The notes under the pieces: generated by a model
Database searches by the model: none
Seen by the model: the letters and a program-made list of their open reading frames with translations, nothing else
Told to the model about the DNA's origin: nothing
In this document: positions 23,794 to 37,600 of the stretch, piece by piece
Numbering within the stretch: position 1 is the first letter of the stretch
Layout of the letters: each line of letters starts with the position of its first letter
Made by a program: the position numbers and the translations under genes
Assembly: GCA_040954595.2 (NCBI GenBank)
Contig: CM082577.2
Span: 1,736,001-1,800,000 of the forward strand
Reading direction: 5' to 3'
Length of the DNA stretch: 64,000 bases
Source of the DNA: Balanoglossus misakiensis
Taxonomy: Eukaryota > Hemichordata

Positions 23794-26700
23794 ATGGCAA
23801 CATTAGCAGAGGTCAAATCTGGCAAAAAGAGGAGCAAGACGTTTGTGGGGAGACCACGTTCTGTCTCCAGTGGAATATCTCTCCCAAGGAAGAGACAACT
23901 CATCAGAAGGTCTGAGGTTTTACTTGATGACCAGGTAGGAAACTGACTCTGCTCATTATGACTTCTGACTTTCTTGCCTTTATCTCCAAACTTAAACATT
24001 AACTTGATGAAGATATACAACTGATATCATTTTTTAATCAGATGTGTAGTTGTTGGTAGTACTAGCTAGTATATCATTTTTATTGAAGAGGAACCTTTCA
24101 TTGATGGTAAGGTGTCGGAATAGACATTTCGGTAACAAAATGACAATTTGTATTTTAATGCAGTTATCGGCAGTGCGAGATGTGCAAGACAGCCTAGAAA
24201 AAGCAATGCACAAACTTGCCAGTGCCAAGACTCAAGAAGATGTTGAGTTTTATAAAACACAAGTCGAAGACCTGAAACTACAGTGTCAAGAAATGGTCAC
24301 AGTCTTACAGGTAATTTTATTTATAAATAAACAAGTGAGCAATGTTTTACATGTTTTCTTTGTCATATTTTTTAATTGTGGCGATGATGCCAAATAATCT
24401 TTCACCTGGCTGATAGATAATCGGCAAGCTGAACAGTGAGTTGGCCTACGCCAGACTGGAATTTGAAAGGGCATCTAAAGGGGAAGGTGACCAGGCTGCT
24501 GCCAGAAAAAGAGTTGTGTGGCTGGAGGACCGGGTGGAAAACCTACTGACGAGGAATAAAAGAAATGGGCCAAGACTGTCAGGGGTAAGGAGAAAATTGA
24601 GCAAATTGTATGTATCTTTGCTTGTATTGGATCGTTCTTTTGATCCAGAGTATTCCTACCACCAAGGATCTGATCAACCCAGAGTACATGTTGATACCCG
24701 TCAATTTTGGGAAAACTTTATAACTAATTGTCATAACAATTAAAGGTAAAAAATCCAAGTATACAGTGGTGTTGATTGTTGTCTCTTTCTCTTTCCTGTT
24801 TTGGTTCTGCAGTCCAGAGTGACTTTGTCTGATGAGACAGAGTCTTACTATTACTCGGAGAGTCAGCAACTACAGAGCGACACTCAAACAGGAAGCGAAG
24901 AAAATGAACTCATGAATAATCAGTTGGATCAATCTGGCAGATCCACAGCTTCCATTCAGTTTGTGAAAACCATCGACAACACGGAAGGCTTCGCCGATGA
25001 CGGTGGTGGTGATGATGATGGTGTCACCGCAGAACAAGAACAGGTGCTCAGCAGGTCATCCAGCGTCAAAGGGCCAAGGTCAAATTCACAAGAAGAGCTT
25101 GTGGGGAGGCCAGTCTCACACGCCCAAACTCCAGAGGTTTCTGCGGTCACTCCGGCCATGGTCCCAGCAGAGGTTGCAAAGCCGGAGCAAAGTAAGAAAA
25201 GGCGGAAGAGAGTGAAGAAGAGGAAGGAGATCGGGGCCGGAGACGCCCCTGCTATTAGTCCAGGGCTCTCCACTGAAGATGAAGAGGACAGAGAAATTAA
25301 ACCGAAGTCGATTCTGAAACGGCCGCAGTCCAGAGGAGATGCTGACGGTAGGGAAGATGATGCAAGGAGTGAAGGTAATTAAGTCATACATGAACTGCAG
25401 TCTGAACAAAGCCAGATGCTGGAATTGGCTCATCGGCAGCTCTCACACTCTTTCTAGCCATGATTTGACTGGTCTGTGCAAGCTAGTGTATCAGAAACGA
25501 TGGCCATATGTGAAAAGTCGGTAATCAACCATTCTCTTTTACAATACACACGACCTGTTTTCCACACATTTGCACATCTTGAATTGTTATGTTATTTTAT
25601 AAGTGTATCTCTAAGGACCATATCTTTATTCATTTGCGTCTCCAGGCAGCAGATCCGTCAGAATGGATGTGCAGTCACCACTAGAGGGCAGCAAACACCC
25701 ACCCTACGCCAGGGATTACACCGAGGCGTCAGTATATCCGGCGCATTCTGTAACCACTTCAGAAGGAGATTACTCCGAAGCCATACAAAGTGACGAAGAA
25801 ACAGAGGAAGATGATGAAAAGGTAATTATTAAACATTTTCCATATGATATAAAGTGAGGTAATTCAAATTGTTTTACATCTCAAATTGCTTAAGGAATGG
25901 CTATGTCAATATAATTTATTAGATAACCAAATCTCAAATGTACCACATCTTTATATACCATATGGGCTATATGTTTTTCTTCTTTTACATAAGAAATTTG
26001 ATCATGGATGGTAAACAGATTATATTGCTTTTGTGTATGATAGGACAAAGACAGCGAAGGAGTGTTTATGACCGAAGCGCCTGGTGATGGGACCCCATCC
26101 GGGAGAGGATCGCGCCAAGTGGCCATCATTTCACCCAAAGACGGTATGTGACTTCCCAAATTTCTCAGCCGCTTGGGTTTTGTCGGATGCAACACAGACC
26201 GCTAGTCATCTGTCCCGCCCTCTGAGGATTAGGCCTTCAAACGCCATCCAGTAGAAAGACTTGGCAAACACCGTTAATCCAAATGTTTCAACAAAACCAA
26301 CAAGGGTCGTTTCTGTAAAGTGGTTGTTGGTTACCACACATAAACAAACACAGAAACAAAACATGGCCTTTTCAAGGGGGTATTTACAGACATTGTTGTC
26401 TTAATGGACAGTTCTAACAAAGTCTCACCATCACTCATCATCATTGCTTTGAACGTCACCTTACTGTGAAGTGTGCCAAGATCAATGGCTGGTGTTGCGT
26501 CTATTCCTCTGGTGTTTGTGTGTAGCCCAGAAAACAGCAACTCAGGTAGTGAAACTATTTCAAAAAGTTGTCATTTCAGCTTTTTGAAAATGAAAATTGC
26601 ATGACATATTAGGTCACTGCTGGTGTTGCCCAAATCCTAAACAGACTGACAGAGCAACTGCGTGAATTGAACTGGCTATTTTGTATGTTTGTCTGTTTGG

Positions 26701-29700
26701 TGTACCTGTAGGTGATGCGAGCAGGTCTGGCAGTGTGAAGTCGCTGGACTTTGAAGAACTGAAGGACGCAGCCAGCCAATACTGGAAGTCGGACCACCAC
26801 CAGTTTGAATTCACAGAGAACATGGAGGCCATCTTGTCGATGGATCCGCTCTCGTATCACGCCATGGGTCTCGCTGTTCCTTCAACTTTCACCCAGTCGT
26901 GTGAGTAACCTCTTACAGTATACATGTGTTCAAAATAGATGTTTACTCTTTACGTCAGAGTTAGACTTGCATTTCCATGCTCCTGTTCAGTTTATACCCC
27001 TGTTGAGAGTGAAAGTGATCTGTGTTGTCCACATTGTTTTCCAGTGGAAGGTTACAGCACAGAGTTGCCATGGAGACGAAGAAGAAAGGGGAGCGATTTG
27101 CCAGATGTGCATGTAAGTTGAAGAGATTACTACTCACTTTTAAAATGTGTGAGTGTACATTTGCTGCCCTGGTTGATTATAATGAATAAAATGAGGGTAC
27201 TCAGTCTCTTTGTCCTGTGATTCTAAGAATTTTGAAAGTTAAAGCACAGGGGGAATCTGATTTTTGCCATGTACCGTAACACATGCATGTAACATGTTGT
27301 AAGCATATTATAAGCCTCACTAGGCATGTATGCATCCATCCTGAAACCAGATTGTATATATGGCAATATTTCTAATTAACACATTCATATGCCTTTCTTT
27401 GTATTAGTCGTTGAACAAGATTTTTTTTTCAGGGTGGTTGACTGAATGTTAGCTTGCATTTTACGATATGATCTGTTACTGATTTCTAACAATACTGCAC
27501 ATATTTCCATGCATTTTTCCCCCCATATTGTTTGCTTCATGCTCTGCCACTTATGCTCTCAGGACGCTGTGCAATCTAAAAGCAATGCCTTGAATCTGAA
27601 CGAACAATTACTGTGGGAGGTAATCTGGTTGTATCAATGTGTACAAATCAAACCGCTTGTCTCCCCACCCCTTAAGTGATAAGTAAAGACCCCTTGCGTT
27701 CCACTGCTTGAAGCACTGATCCAAACCCCACAATATGCATGCTATGTGGAAGCCGGCAAAGTAATTGTAAAGCCTGCACGTACCACATTTATCTGCACTA
27801 GGACGGTTTTGCCATGATCGTATGCCTGTTTTGTGATAGTAATGTAATGCATGCTTGATTATTGATATATTTGCTTGCTGTTTATTTATTTTTTCTCTGC
27901 CTGCCTGCCTGCCTGCATGTCTTCCCCACATCCATATCATATGCCACTTTATTCCACGTCACCTATCCATGCTCTGCATCGTCAGTTGGAAGGAGTAAGT
28001 TATTTTCTGACACGTCAATCCATATAATACCCAAACGGTCGTCATCCCATTCTCATCTCTGTAAAAGTCTGTAGCATTTGTAGCCACCACATTGCTTCTG
28101 AGAAAATAGCGATTTCACAGTGTTGCACGATTGCTGTTGTATGACATCAGTGATGTTACTATGGTAATGAATTCTTGACAGTTTAAATCAAGTACATATA
28201 CATTGAATCTTGAGTTTTACTCGCAACCCATGAAGATGTTATTACAACTTGTAAAATAAAATAAACTGAAGTGCATCGTCCGGAATGGAATGTTAAGTAC
28301 AAAAAAGATTTAAAGTTCAAGACTGGTCTAGACCAATCCCTGTAAATTGTTGATACATGTTATTTTCATAATTAATCTCTAGAAAATTGCATTAGACGCG
28401 TTGGCTAGGAAGATTCACAAGATGTGGGACAAAGTGGAAGATGCGGCCATTGCATCAACCGCTTTCAAGACGCCAGAACCATCAGGGGTCAGAGAAGCAA
28501 CATTCCTCACTAATGTGGAAAGTAAGTACACCAACATTGTCATCATTTGGGTTTTATTTTAACATCCTGTTCACAAAATGTCCACCTGTTTTAGGGACTG
28601 TCTGGCGGGTGTTTGTGGCACTTGTAATTTACAAGTGATAAGAACAACATATATTTGATAATATTTTGTCACTTTAGAACCTGCCCATTACTTTCTACTA
28701 GCCATACCCAGTGGGTAACCTATGACCAGCGGATTTTTATAAATCTAATTTTGTGTGAATGTTTTTTTTTAACACAGCTTCCTTGAGTCAACGAACCTCG
28801 CCAACAAAGCAGATGGTAAGTGCACTATGTCTCCCTTTTTTAAAAGAAATCATTTAATTTCATGGCAAAAGTTCCAGATGCTAGATATCTGCATAAAAAA
28901 CTGAAAAGGGACAAATGTTTTGACATATTCATTTTCAGTACACGAAGTGCATAACTCGCACAAATGTATATCATTAATTTAATTTCACCATCCCCGACTT
29001 TTCAGCCCAGTTCAAGGAAGAGCAACAGGAGTAAACAGAGCAGCCAGGCAAAGAGCAAGACGCCGTTGAATGAGAGTCCCTCACTGCTGCCACCCATTGA
29101 CACTCCAAGAGAACCCAGATCTCGACTGCTGGAGTACCATCCCAAACCCATACCACCGGCTGAAGTCTTACCGCTCACAAGAACAGTAAGTACAAGTTGC
29201 AGTTTTAAATATACATATATCGTAAATGAAATAAACCTATAGAAATGGTGTGTTGTTTCTGAACGTGAATATTTCATCTTTCTTCACACATCAATACTAA
29301 CTCCTTATAACTATAGCTTTTTCTATTTCTGTGATTCTGACAACTCTCTATAGCCTGTGGTGGTGTTTTCTGATCGAGTTGTGAGTATATTAGAAACACT
29401 GGCTACCTGCATCCCAACCCTTCTACCTATTCCAGCCAGTCTCTCCTGTTAACAGTTGAAATGTTTGTGTGAATCTTCGTGTTTGAATGTCTCGTAACCC
29501 TTGTTTATACTTTAATAATTGACATATTGCTGTCCGCTATTGCTGTGTGCAATTTCCCTGCAAAGTACAAATTTATATGCAGTGCAAATGAAACTGTACA
29601 GGTTTGAGCATGCTTGCCCTTCCTATAATGCCAGCTTTGAAAAAATCCATGTATTGGAACAAAGCATTGTGCTGTTGACTTGAACTTCACACAGTCATAT

Positions 29701-32700
29701 GCTTTGTTTCATTCCCAGAGAAACCAATCTCTGCTAGTACATGTATGTGTATTATTTATTGTGTGCATATCTACAGTGTTTGTAAGTCCCCACAATCCCT
29801 GTCCAACTCAAAGAGTACATGTATTTCTGAATGGGTGTATTTGTTACTACCTCTGTGTCAATGAAAACATTACAGTACTGCAACATATTGTCAAGCATGT
29901 ATTTTCACAACATACATACCAGAGCAGACCAAATCCACCTTTCCAAAGATTTATTCAACTGAACTCAATATTTCTCCGTCAACCAGTTCACTTTTAAATC
30001 TTCAGCATTTAAAAAAAGTATTTAAAACAAATAAAATGTAAGTAGGTTTAGCGAAATAATCCTAAGATACTTATTTATTTTTCAATCTTTCGCAGAATGT
30101 CAACAAGAAGTACCCACGAATCTCGTCCGAGTGGAACGATGTACCTGTAGAGGACAACGAACCCACTCTGAGGATTGTCAATCAAATGAATGTTGCCAAG
30201 GAAACCAATATACTGGCCTATAAAAGCAAAGAAAAGAAGAGGAAAATGCTACTGACGCCAATTTCAACCAGGGCATCTTCCAAATCAGGTTCTGTGTAAG
30301 TATTAGCTGATCCATATTGCAAGTCAGTGCATCAGCCATCTTCTCTCAATCATCTGCCCTCCATCCATCCATCCATCCATCCATCCATCCATCCTTCAGC
30401 CAGCTATTCATTCATTTATATTCACCTATCACGTCAATAATGCTGTATCTGACAAAGAGTGACTCTTCTTCTCTATCAAGAATGAAGTACAGCCAATTTC
30501 AAGTTTACCAATGCGGATTTTTTTTATGTTTCGAATGAAAGAGCTGATATGATTTTTTGTCATTTTTTTTGTATCCCAGTAACAAAGACAGGAAGTGTGA
30601 TGTACCAGACCAGCAAGCATCAGAAATGGTTGCCATGCTGAATGGAAGTAAGTAACCAGTCCTCTCCGTGTTGTCTGTTATTTTCAAAAGCTATGTCAGA
30701 TTCATGTACCAAACTGTAAGGAGCTACCATAAATATATGCTCATGAATCTCAATGTATGTGTTGTAAAGTTTTTGGTATTTTCTTGTTTTTTTATCAGAG
30801 AATCAGAAGACAGTTAAACTGGAAAGAGAAAGCTTAAAGTGGAAAAGAATAGAGGTGAGAAAACTGGCATTTACCTGTTCACTATCATAGTTTGGTCCAG
30901 CTCCATTGTGTACAGTGACAAAGTTGGATCGCTACATTGGTAAACAGGAGTGAAGGGTTATTCATAAATTCATGAGTATACAGCATTTATATCCATTTGC
31001 GACAACATTACAGAGTCAGGTGTGTCGTTGAACTACATGTACTGGCTGATTTTAATGATGATTTTGGTCTTGTTTCAGGCAATTACTGATAAACTTTACT
31101 CTGACAGAGTTGATGAGAGACTAGATGCGGCCAAAGTAAGAAATATATTCCTCCTTGTATATTGCAAAGTTTTAAAAAATGATAGTGAAAAGAAACTCAT
31201 TTACCATTTGAAACTAAGGATTTTTTCTGCTTCTACAAGTTGATACATTATGCCTTGTGTTCATGTATGTGCTTGCTTGGCCAAAAATGTCAAATTATTG
31301 TTATTTATGACCTTTTTTTGACCCATACTTTCCTATCTTCTTGCAGCACCTTGGAACGCTAAGAGTGAATAATGATGATGTACTGCTGTGTCTCAAAGAA
31401 AAGGTGAGGTTCAAAACCAGTTGTTCTGTCTGTATATCAACCCTTTCACTGCCATGGTTTGGTCCAAATCCATTGTTTTGTGTGGTAGAGTTGGACCTCT
31501 ACAGAGGGAAATAGGGTGAAAGGGTCTGTGGACAATCATTGTTTACTTGTATATCAGGGATTTTATCAGGCTAAGTATGCTTGTTGTCAAAGTGTCTTCC
31601 TGATAAGGAAGAGTGTGTTCATTCTCTGAGTAACACAACCGTTCTCTCTATGATTCAGGTCATGATGGACCCCGATCGCAGGGTGAAATACGAAGCGGCT
31701 AAATCCATGATATCTCTAGGTTTCCACGACGAACCAGCAGTCAAAGTGATCGTAGCCAATCTGATGCACGGTGGTGAAGCCATCAGACAAGATCTTCTGG
31801 ACACTCTGATGAATGCAAAGGATATACAGTACATTGATCCAGTGAGTTTCTTATGGCGTTTGCTGTCTGTCTTTGTGTTGATCATACATTTTGTGGCTAT
31901 TGCCCTATTGGTTGCTATTGCCCCATCCCTGTCAAGGTTTTCTTAAATTTGAGTTGCCACTGACACTGAGAAGACGATAAAAACATCTTTAAAGCATTTA
32001 TGTATATCTACAACTGTTCAGAATCGTACATGCACAACATACATGTATCTCTGTCTTTTGTTTTCTCTTAATTTTCACCTGTGTTTTTGGTTTCAGAAAA
32101 TGCCGGCCTATGAGCAGTTGCTGGTCGTGTTGAAAGGTCTATGTCAGCTGTCACACGAGTCCAATTCTGTAGCGTTCAGCGCCGCCATCTGCCTCGGTTG
32201 CCTTGGCGTTCGGGATGCTGTCGCTATGGAGACGCTGCTCAACAGTCTGGATTCCAAAGACAGCTGCATCACTGCAAAGGTGAGTGAAATGTTAAATCCT
32301 CTTTCTTCCAGATGTAATTACACAGGAAGCTACCATGGGTTTGGAACACTTAACTACCAAGTCTGGATTTGTTGCAATCTGTCATGGATTTCCCATAGGG
32401 TACTTTGACAGAGTAAATCAGACTGCACCAGTGTTGGGTGCCTAAGCAGAGCATTTAGCTATATTTCAGGAAAATTGTATGTTCTCATGTACATAATTTA
32501 TGGTCACTCTTGTTTCAGTCTTTAGAAATCCTGGTCAGACAGATGCTTGTTTCTGGCAAGAGAGTGATTCAAGTGATCCTGCACCAGCTGCAAAAATCCA
32601 GCGTTTGGAAGCACAGAGCTGCTGCGGCCAAACTCTTGGTTTACATTGGTAAGTATCAGAGAGAGTGCGGAGGAGGGGGGGGGGTCAAGGGGGAGGAGGA

Positions 32701-34127
32701 AGGAGACAGGCAGACAGATGGAAATTCCACAAGGTGTTCTTCAATGTGTGTATGTCTTTTGTATAACAATATGGTGACTGTTACGCCTTGTATATATTGC
32801 ATTGCAGGTCCTCATGATGTGTGTGACCCAGCTCATGTTGACGAAGTGTTTGCCATCCTGGAACACAGATTATGGAAAGATCCAAGCAAGGTGGGTAGAA
32901 AACTTTGTTCAGGTGCTGCACATGTACCTCAGTTCATCAGTGTACTATTATATTTGGTATGTGCTGTAAAAACAAGAAATACCTGAAGCATTTGCAGTTG
33001 TGATCGACAAAATGGGGCACATGAAAAGTAAACACACATTAAGCACATTCACCTAATAATTACAGACACAGATCATCTGAAAGAAGTGGGTTGATGTTGT
33101 CGTTTCAGGAAGTCAAGAAAGAGATAGCCAACACAATGATGTCACTCGGGATGAGAGACTGGATATGGGGAGTTGTGGAAAAGTAAGTGATCATGTGTGT
33201 TCTTCAGTCGATCATGTCAACAACATTGTCAGTGTGTATTTCAGCAATTCCACTTTTGTCAGCAAAGTATATAAAACTAGCTGGTTACACAGGCATGTGA
33301 GTTGTATGCAGGATCAGTTTGTATACCAAGTGTCCATTGGTTGTTATGATTCTTGTGATGAGGATAAAACTGAAGTTAAACTGTACTATGTGTTCAGCAG
33401 TGATTTATGTACTGAGAAATCTTAATCCATTTGTTCTTTATTTTCCCTGATCTGATTTCTCTTTTTTTTCTATACTCTAGGAAATTGGAAGACGATAGTG
33501 ATGATGTCAGAGCACAGGGAGCCATTGCTGTGGTGAGTCTTCATTAGTTCTTTTTGTTAATTATTTTCTAGAGTCTCTCCATGGACATTTTGTACAACCT
33601 TGGCCTGTTTTTTGTTTTCTTTCTTCCTGACAGGGTGTTCTGGGAATCAAGACGGATAAGATCGTCCGCACCCTTCTGGAGATGCTGGAGTTGGATTCCA
33701 GCGAGTTTGTCCGGTTGCACGTGATCCGGACGTTTGCACAGCTGGGAATGACGGATATCAAGATCATGCGAAGTCTCCGGGAAAGAGAGAGAACAGAGGG
33801 GCCACTAGCCAGGTGAGAAAAAAACCAGCCAGGCGGTGTTGAGAATTCATTTTATGCAAGATAGTCATTAGACTGAAACTGAAGATTCAGCCCTGTGTGG
33901 GCGACCCGACATGCCTATAACCCTTAACAGGAATTGCTGGAGTGCCTGCACAGGACTGAATGCACACTTGTATGTAATGTATGTAATGTGTTTTGATTCG
34001 CAGGGAAGCTGGCAAAGCTCTGAAACTGCTGTCTGAGATCAGGTCACACCAGTTGCCAAGAAGTCCTTCAAGAAGCCCCCTCAAGAGTCCGTCGCCCAAC
34101 TTGTCAAGAAATATGCTTGGCATATGA
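23794..34127 (+). CDS. HEAT-repeat protein, probably HEATR4-like (25 exons)
   Basis: Coding exons: 23794-23934, 24164-24310, 24417-24584, 24813-25374, 25646-25821, 26044-26143, 26712-26900, 27045-27112, 27563-27619, 28383-28521, 28778-28815, 29006-29185, 30096-30295, 30580-30647, 30799-30854, 31079-31135, 31347-31403, 31659-31841, 32097-32279, 32519-32648, 32808-32890, 33109-33182, 33481-33532, 33634-33812, 34004-34127. All phases agree: 3411 nt, 1136 residues. Order: basic N-terminus (1-47); coiled coil (48-150, heptads such as LEKAMHKLASAK); disordered acidic/basic region with a Lys/Arg cluster (about 280-295); a conserved-looking segment near 450-515 (AASQYWKS, FTENMEAILSMDPLSYHAMG); then HEAT-type helical repeats (about 763-1110), e.g. 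DPDRRVKYEAAKSMISLG and DDVRAQGAIAVGVLGIKTDK; and a short Ser/Pro tail. The HEATR4 assignment is from general resemblance; another HEAT family is possible. No enzyme motif is seen, so it is likely a scaffold. The X-box upstream suggests cilia. Confidence 0.8.
30359..30395. repeat. (CATC)n microsatellite
   Basis: About nine tandem CATC units in an intron of the HEAT-repeat gene, just after the exon ending at 30295. Confidence 0.9.
30874..30958. mobile_element. Hairpin element, second family, diverged copy
   Basis: This is related to 31441-31526: it shares the TAGTTTGGTCCA core near its left end and a GGAGTGAAGGG right end. It lies in an intron of the HEAT-repeat gene. A further fragment with ACCATGGTTTGGTCCAAGCC lies at about 12790-12820 in a FAM227A intron. 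Confidence 0.45.
31441..31526. mobile_element. Hairpin element, second family (MITE-like)
   Basis: CCCTTTCAC at the left end and GTGAAAGGG at the right end form perfect 9-bp inverted termini around about 68 bp. The inside contains CCATGGTTTGGTCCAAATCC. There is no coding capacity. The copy lies in an intron of the HEAT-repeat gene. Target-site duplication was not clear. Confidence 0.55.
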
Positions 34128-34625
34128 GAAGAAACAGGAAAAATGAAAGAGAACTTCAAAGTATTTTATAGCGTTACATGGGATATGACAAACTGCCGAT
34201 GGATGGCTTCGAAGACAAAACAGTGTGAATTTGTTGCATTTTGTACGACACCTTCAGCTATTGATGAAACCTTGCCTTATTCAACAAATTTATGTACAAA
34301 ATCATGTCCCCAAATTTTGGTCCATATATTCTTTCTATTAGCAAAAAATATGCAAAAAAATATCATTTTTATGATCATCTTTATTTTATTGCTATCGCTA
34401 CATGTATATATTCTGTATCATACTTTTGCAAATAAAGTCTAATTTTATGAACTGACACCTATCAGTGAATTCTTGGGTACAATTCATTTGGACGTAATGT
34501 TTTTGGATGAAATGTTGGTTTTAGATTGTCTTGGGAGAGCAGCCATTTCCAGCGGGTTTTGCCATCATATCATAAAGCGTCACTGCACCGATATACATGT
34601 ACATGTATGTGTTGTTTTTACAAAC
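34128..34625. other. 3' UTR of HEAT-repeat gene and spacer
   Basis: The AT-rich 3' UTR follows the TGA at 34125-34127 and has an AATAAA at 34431-34436. About 190 bp later the satellite array begins. Confidence 0.6.
34431..34436 (+). terminator. Polyadenylation signal of HEAT-repeat gene
   Basis: Canonical AATAAA about 300 nt past the stop codon, the only clear one before the satellite. Confidence 0.65.
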
Positions 34626-37600
34626 TTGAAAAAAATCATGATGTATAACCCATGAAAAATGTTCAAAAAGGCCCAAAATATCAAAATCCGGCAAGTCGAA
34701 AATTGGTCATTTTTTGAAAAAAAATCATGATGTATAACCTATGAAAAATGTTCAAAAAGGCCCAAAATATCAAAATCCGGCAAGTCGAAAATTGGTCATT
34801 TTTTGAAAAAAAATCATGATGTATAACCCATGAAAAATGTTCAAAAAGGCCCAAAATATCAAAATTCGGCAAGTCGAAAATTGGTCATTTTTTGAAAAAA
34901 ATCATGATGTATAACCCATGAAAAATGTTCAAAAAGGCCCAAAATATCAAAATTCGGCAAGTCGAAAATTGGTCATTTTTTGAAAATAATCATGATGTAT
35001 AACCCATGAAAAATGTTCAAAAAGGCCCAAAATATCAAAATTCGGCAAGTCGAAAATTGGTCATTTTTTGAAAAAAATCATGATGTATAACCCATGAAAA
35101 ATGTTCAAAAAGGCCCAAAATATCAAAATTCGGCAAGTCGAAAATTGGTCATTTTTTGAAAATAATCATGATGTATAACCCATGAAAAATGTTCAAAAAG
35201 GCCCAAAATATCAAAATTCGGCAAGTCGAAAATTGCAAGTCGAAAATTGGTCATTTTTTGAAAAAATCATGATGTATAACCCATGAAAAATGTTCAAAAA
35301 GGCCCAAAATATCAAAATGCGGCAAGTCGAAAATTGGTCATTTTTAAAAAAAATCATGATGTATAACCCATGAAAAATGTTCAAAAAGGTCCAAAATATC
35401 AAAATGCGGCAAGTCGAAAATTGGTCATTTTTTGAAAAAATCATGATGTATAACCCATGAAAAATGTTCAAAAAGGCCCAAAATATCAAAATCCGGCAAG
35501 TCGAAAATTGGTCATTTTTTGAAAAAATCATGATGTATAACCCATGAAAAATGTTCAAAAAGGCCCAAAATATCAAAATCCGGCAAGTCGAAAATTGGTC
35601 ATTTTTTGAAAAAAATCATGATGTATAACCCATGAAAAATGTTCAAAAAGGCCCAAAATATCAAAATCCGGCAAGTCGAAAATTGGTCATTTTTTGAAAA
35701 AATCATGATGTATAACCCATGAAAAATGTTCAAAAAGGCCCAAAATATCAAAATCCGGCAAGTCGAAAATTGGTCATTTTTTGAAAAAATCATGATGTAT
35801 AACCCATGAAAAATGTTCAAAAAGGTCCAAAATATCAAAATTCGGCAAGTCGAAAATTGGTCATTTTTAAAAAAAATCATGATGTATAACCCATGAAAAA
35901 TGTTCAAAAAGGTCCAAAATATCAAAATTCGGCAAGTCGAAAATTGGTCATTTTTTGAAAAAATCATGATGTATAACCCATGAAAAATGTTCAAAAAGGC
36001 CCAAAATATCAAAATCCGGCAAGTCGAAAATTGGTCATTTTTTGAAAAAAATCATGATGTATAACCCATGAAAAATGTTCAAAAAGGCCCAAAATATCAA
36101 AATTCGGCAAGTCGAAAATTGGTCATTTTTTGAAAAAATCATGATGTATAACCCATGAAAAATGTTCAAAAAGGCCCAAAATATCAAAATCCGGCAAGTC
36201 GAAAATTGGTCATTTTTTGAAAAAAATCATGATGTATAACCCATGAAAAATGTTCAAAAAGGCCCAAAATATCAAAATTCGGCAAGTCGAAAATTGGTCA
36301 TTTTTTGAAAAAATCATGATGTATAACCCATGAAAAATGTTCAAAAAAGCCCAAAATATCAAAATTCGGCAAGTCGAAAATTGGTCATTTTTTGAAAAAA
36401 TCATGATGTATAACCCATGAAAAATGTTCAAAAAAGCCCAAAATATCAAAATTCGGCAAGTCGAAAATTGGTCATTTTTTGAAAAAATCATGATGTATAA
36501 CCCATGAAAAATGTTCAAAAAGGCCCAAAATATCAAAATCCGGCAAGTCGAAAATTGGTCATTTTTTGAAAAAAATCATGATGTATAACCCATGAAAAAT
36601 GTTCAAAAAGGCCCAAAATATCAAAATCCGGCAAGTCGAAAATTGGTCATTTTTTGAAAAAATCATGATGTATAACCCATGAAAAATGTTCAAAAAGGCC
36701 CAAAATATCAAAATCCGGCAAGTCGAAAATTGGTCATTTTTTGAAAAAATCATGATGTATAACCCATGAAAAATGTTCAAAAAGGCCCAAAATATCAAAA
36801 TCCGGCAAGTCGAAAATTGGTCATTTTTTGAAAAAAATCATGATGTATAACCCATGAAAAATGTTCAAAAAGGCCCAAAATATCAAAATTCGGCAAGTCG
36901 AAAATTGGTCATTTTTTGAAAAAAATCATGATGTATAACCCATGAAAAATGTTCAAAAAGGCCCAAAATATCAAAATTCGGCAAGTCGAAAATTTGTCAT
37001 TTTTTGAAAAAATCATGATGTATAACCCATGAAAAATGTTCAAAAAGGCCCAAAATATCAAAATTCGGCAAGTCGAAAATTTGTCATTTTTTGAAAAAAT
37101 CATGATGTATAACCCATGAAAAATGTTCAAAAAGGCCCAAAATATCAAAATCCGGCAAGTCGAAAATTGGTCATTTTTTGAAAAAAATCATGATGTATAA
37201 CCCATGAAAAATGTTCAAAAAGGCCCAAAATATCAAAATTCGGCAAGTCGAAATTTGGTCATTTTTTGAAAAAATCATGATGTATAACCCATGAAAAATG
37301 TTCAAAAAGGCCCAAAATATCAAAATTCGGCAAGTCGAAAATTGGTCATTTTTTGAAAAAATCATGATGTATAACCCATGAAAAATGTTCAAAAAGGCCC
37401 AAAATATCAAAATCCGGCAAGTCGAAAATTGGTCATTTTTTGAAAAAAATCATGATGTATAACCCATGAAAAATGTTCAAAAAGGCCCAAAATATCAAAA
37501 TTCGGCAAGTCGAAAATTGGTCATTTTTTGAAAAAATCATGATGTATAACCCATGAAAATGTTCAAAAAAGCCCAAAATATCAAAATTCGGCAAGTCGAA

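Noticed and set aside
27986-27994. Possible 9-nt microexon (CAG then TTGGAAGGA then GTAAGT) in the HEAT-repeat gene
   Set aside because: It is in frame and has both splice dinucleotides, but is too short to support without transcript data.
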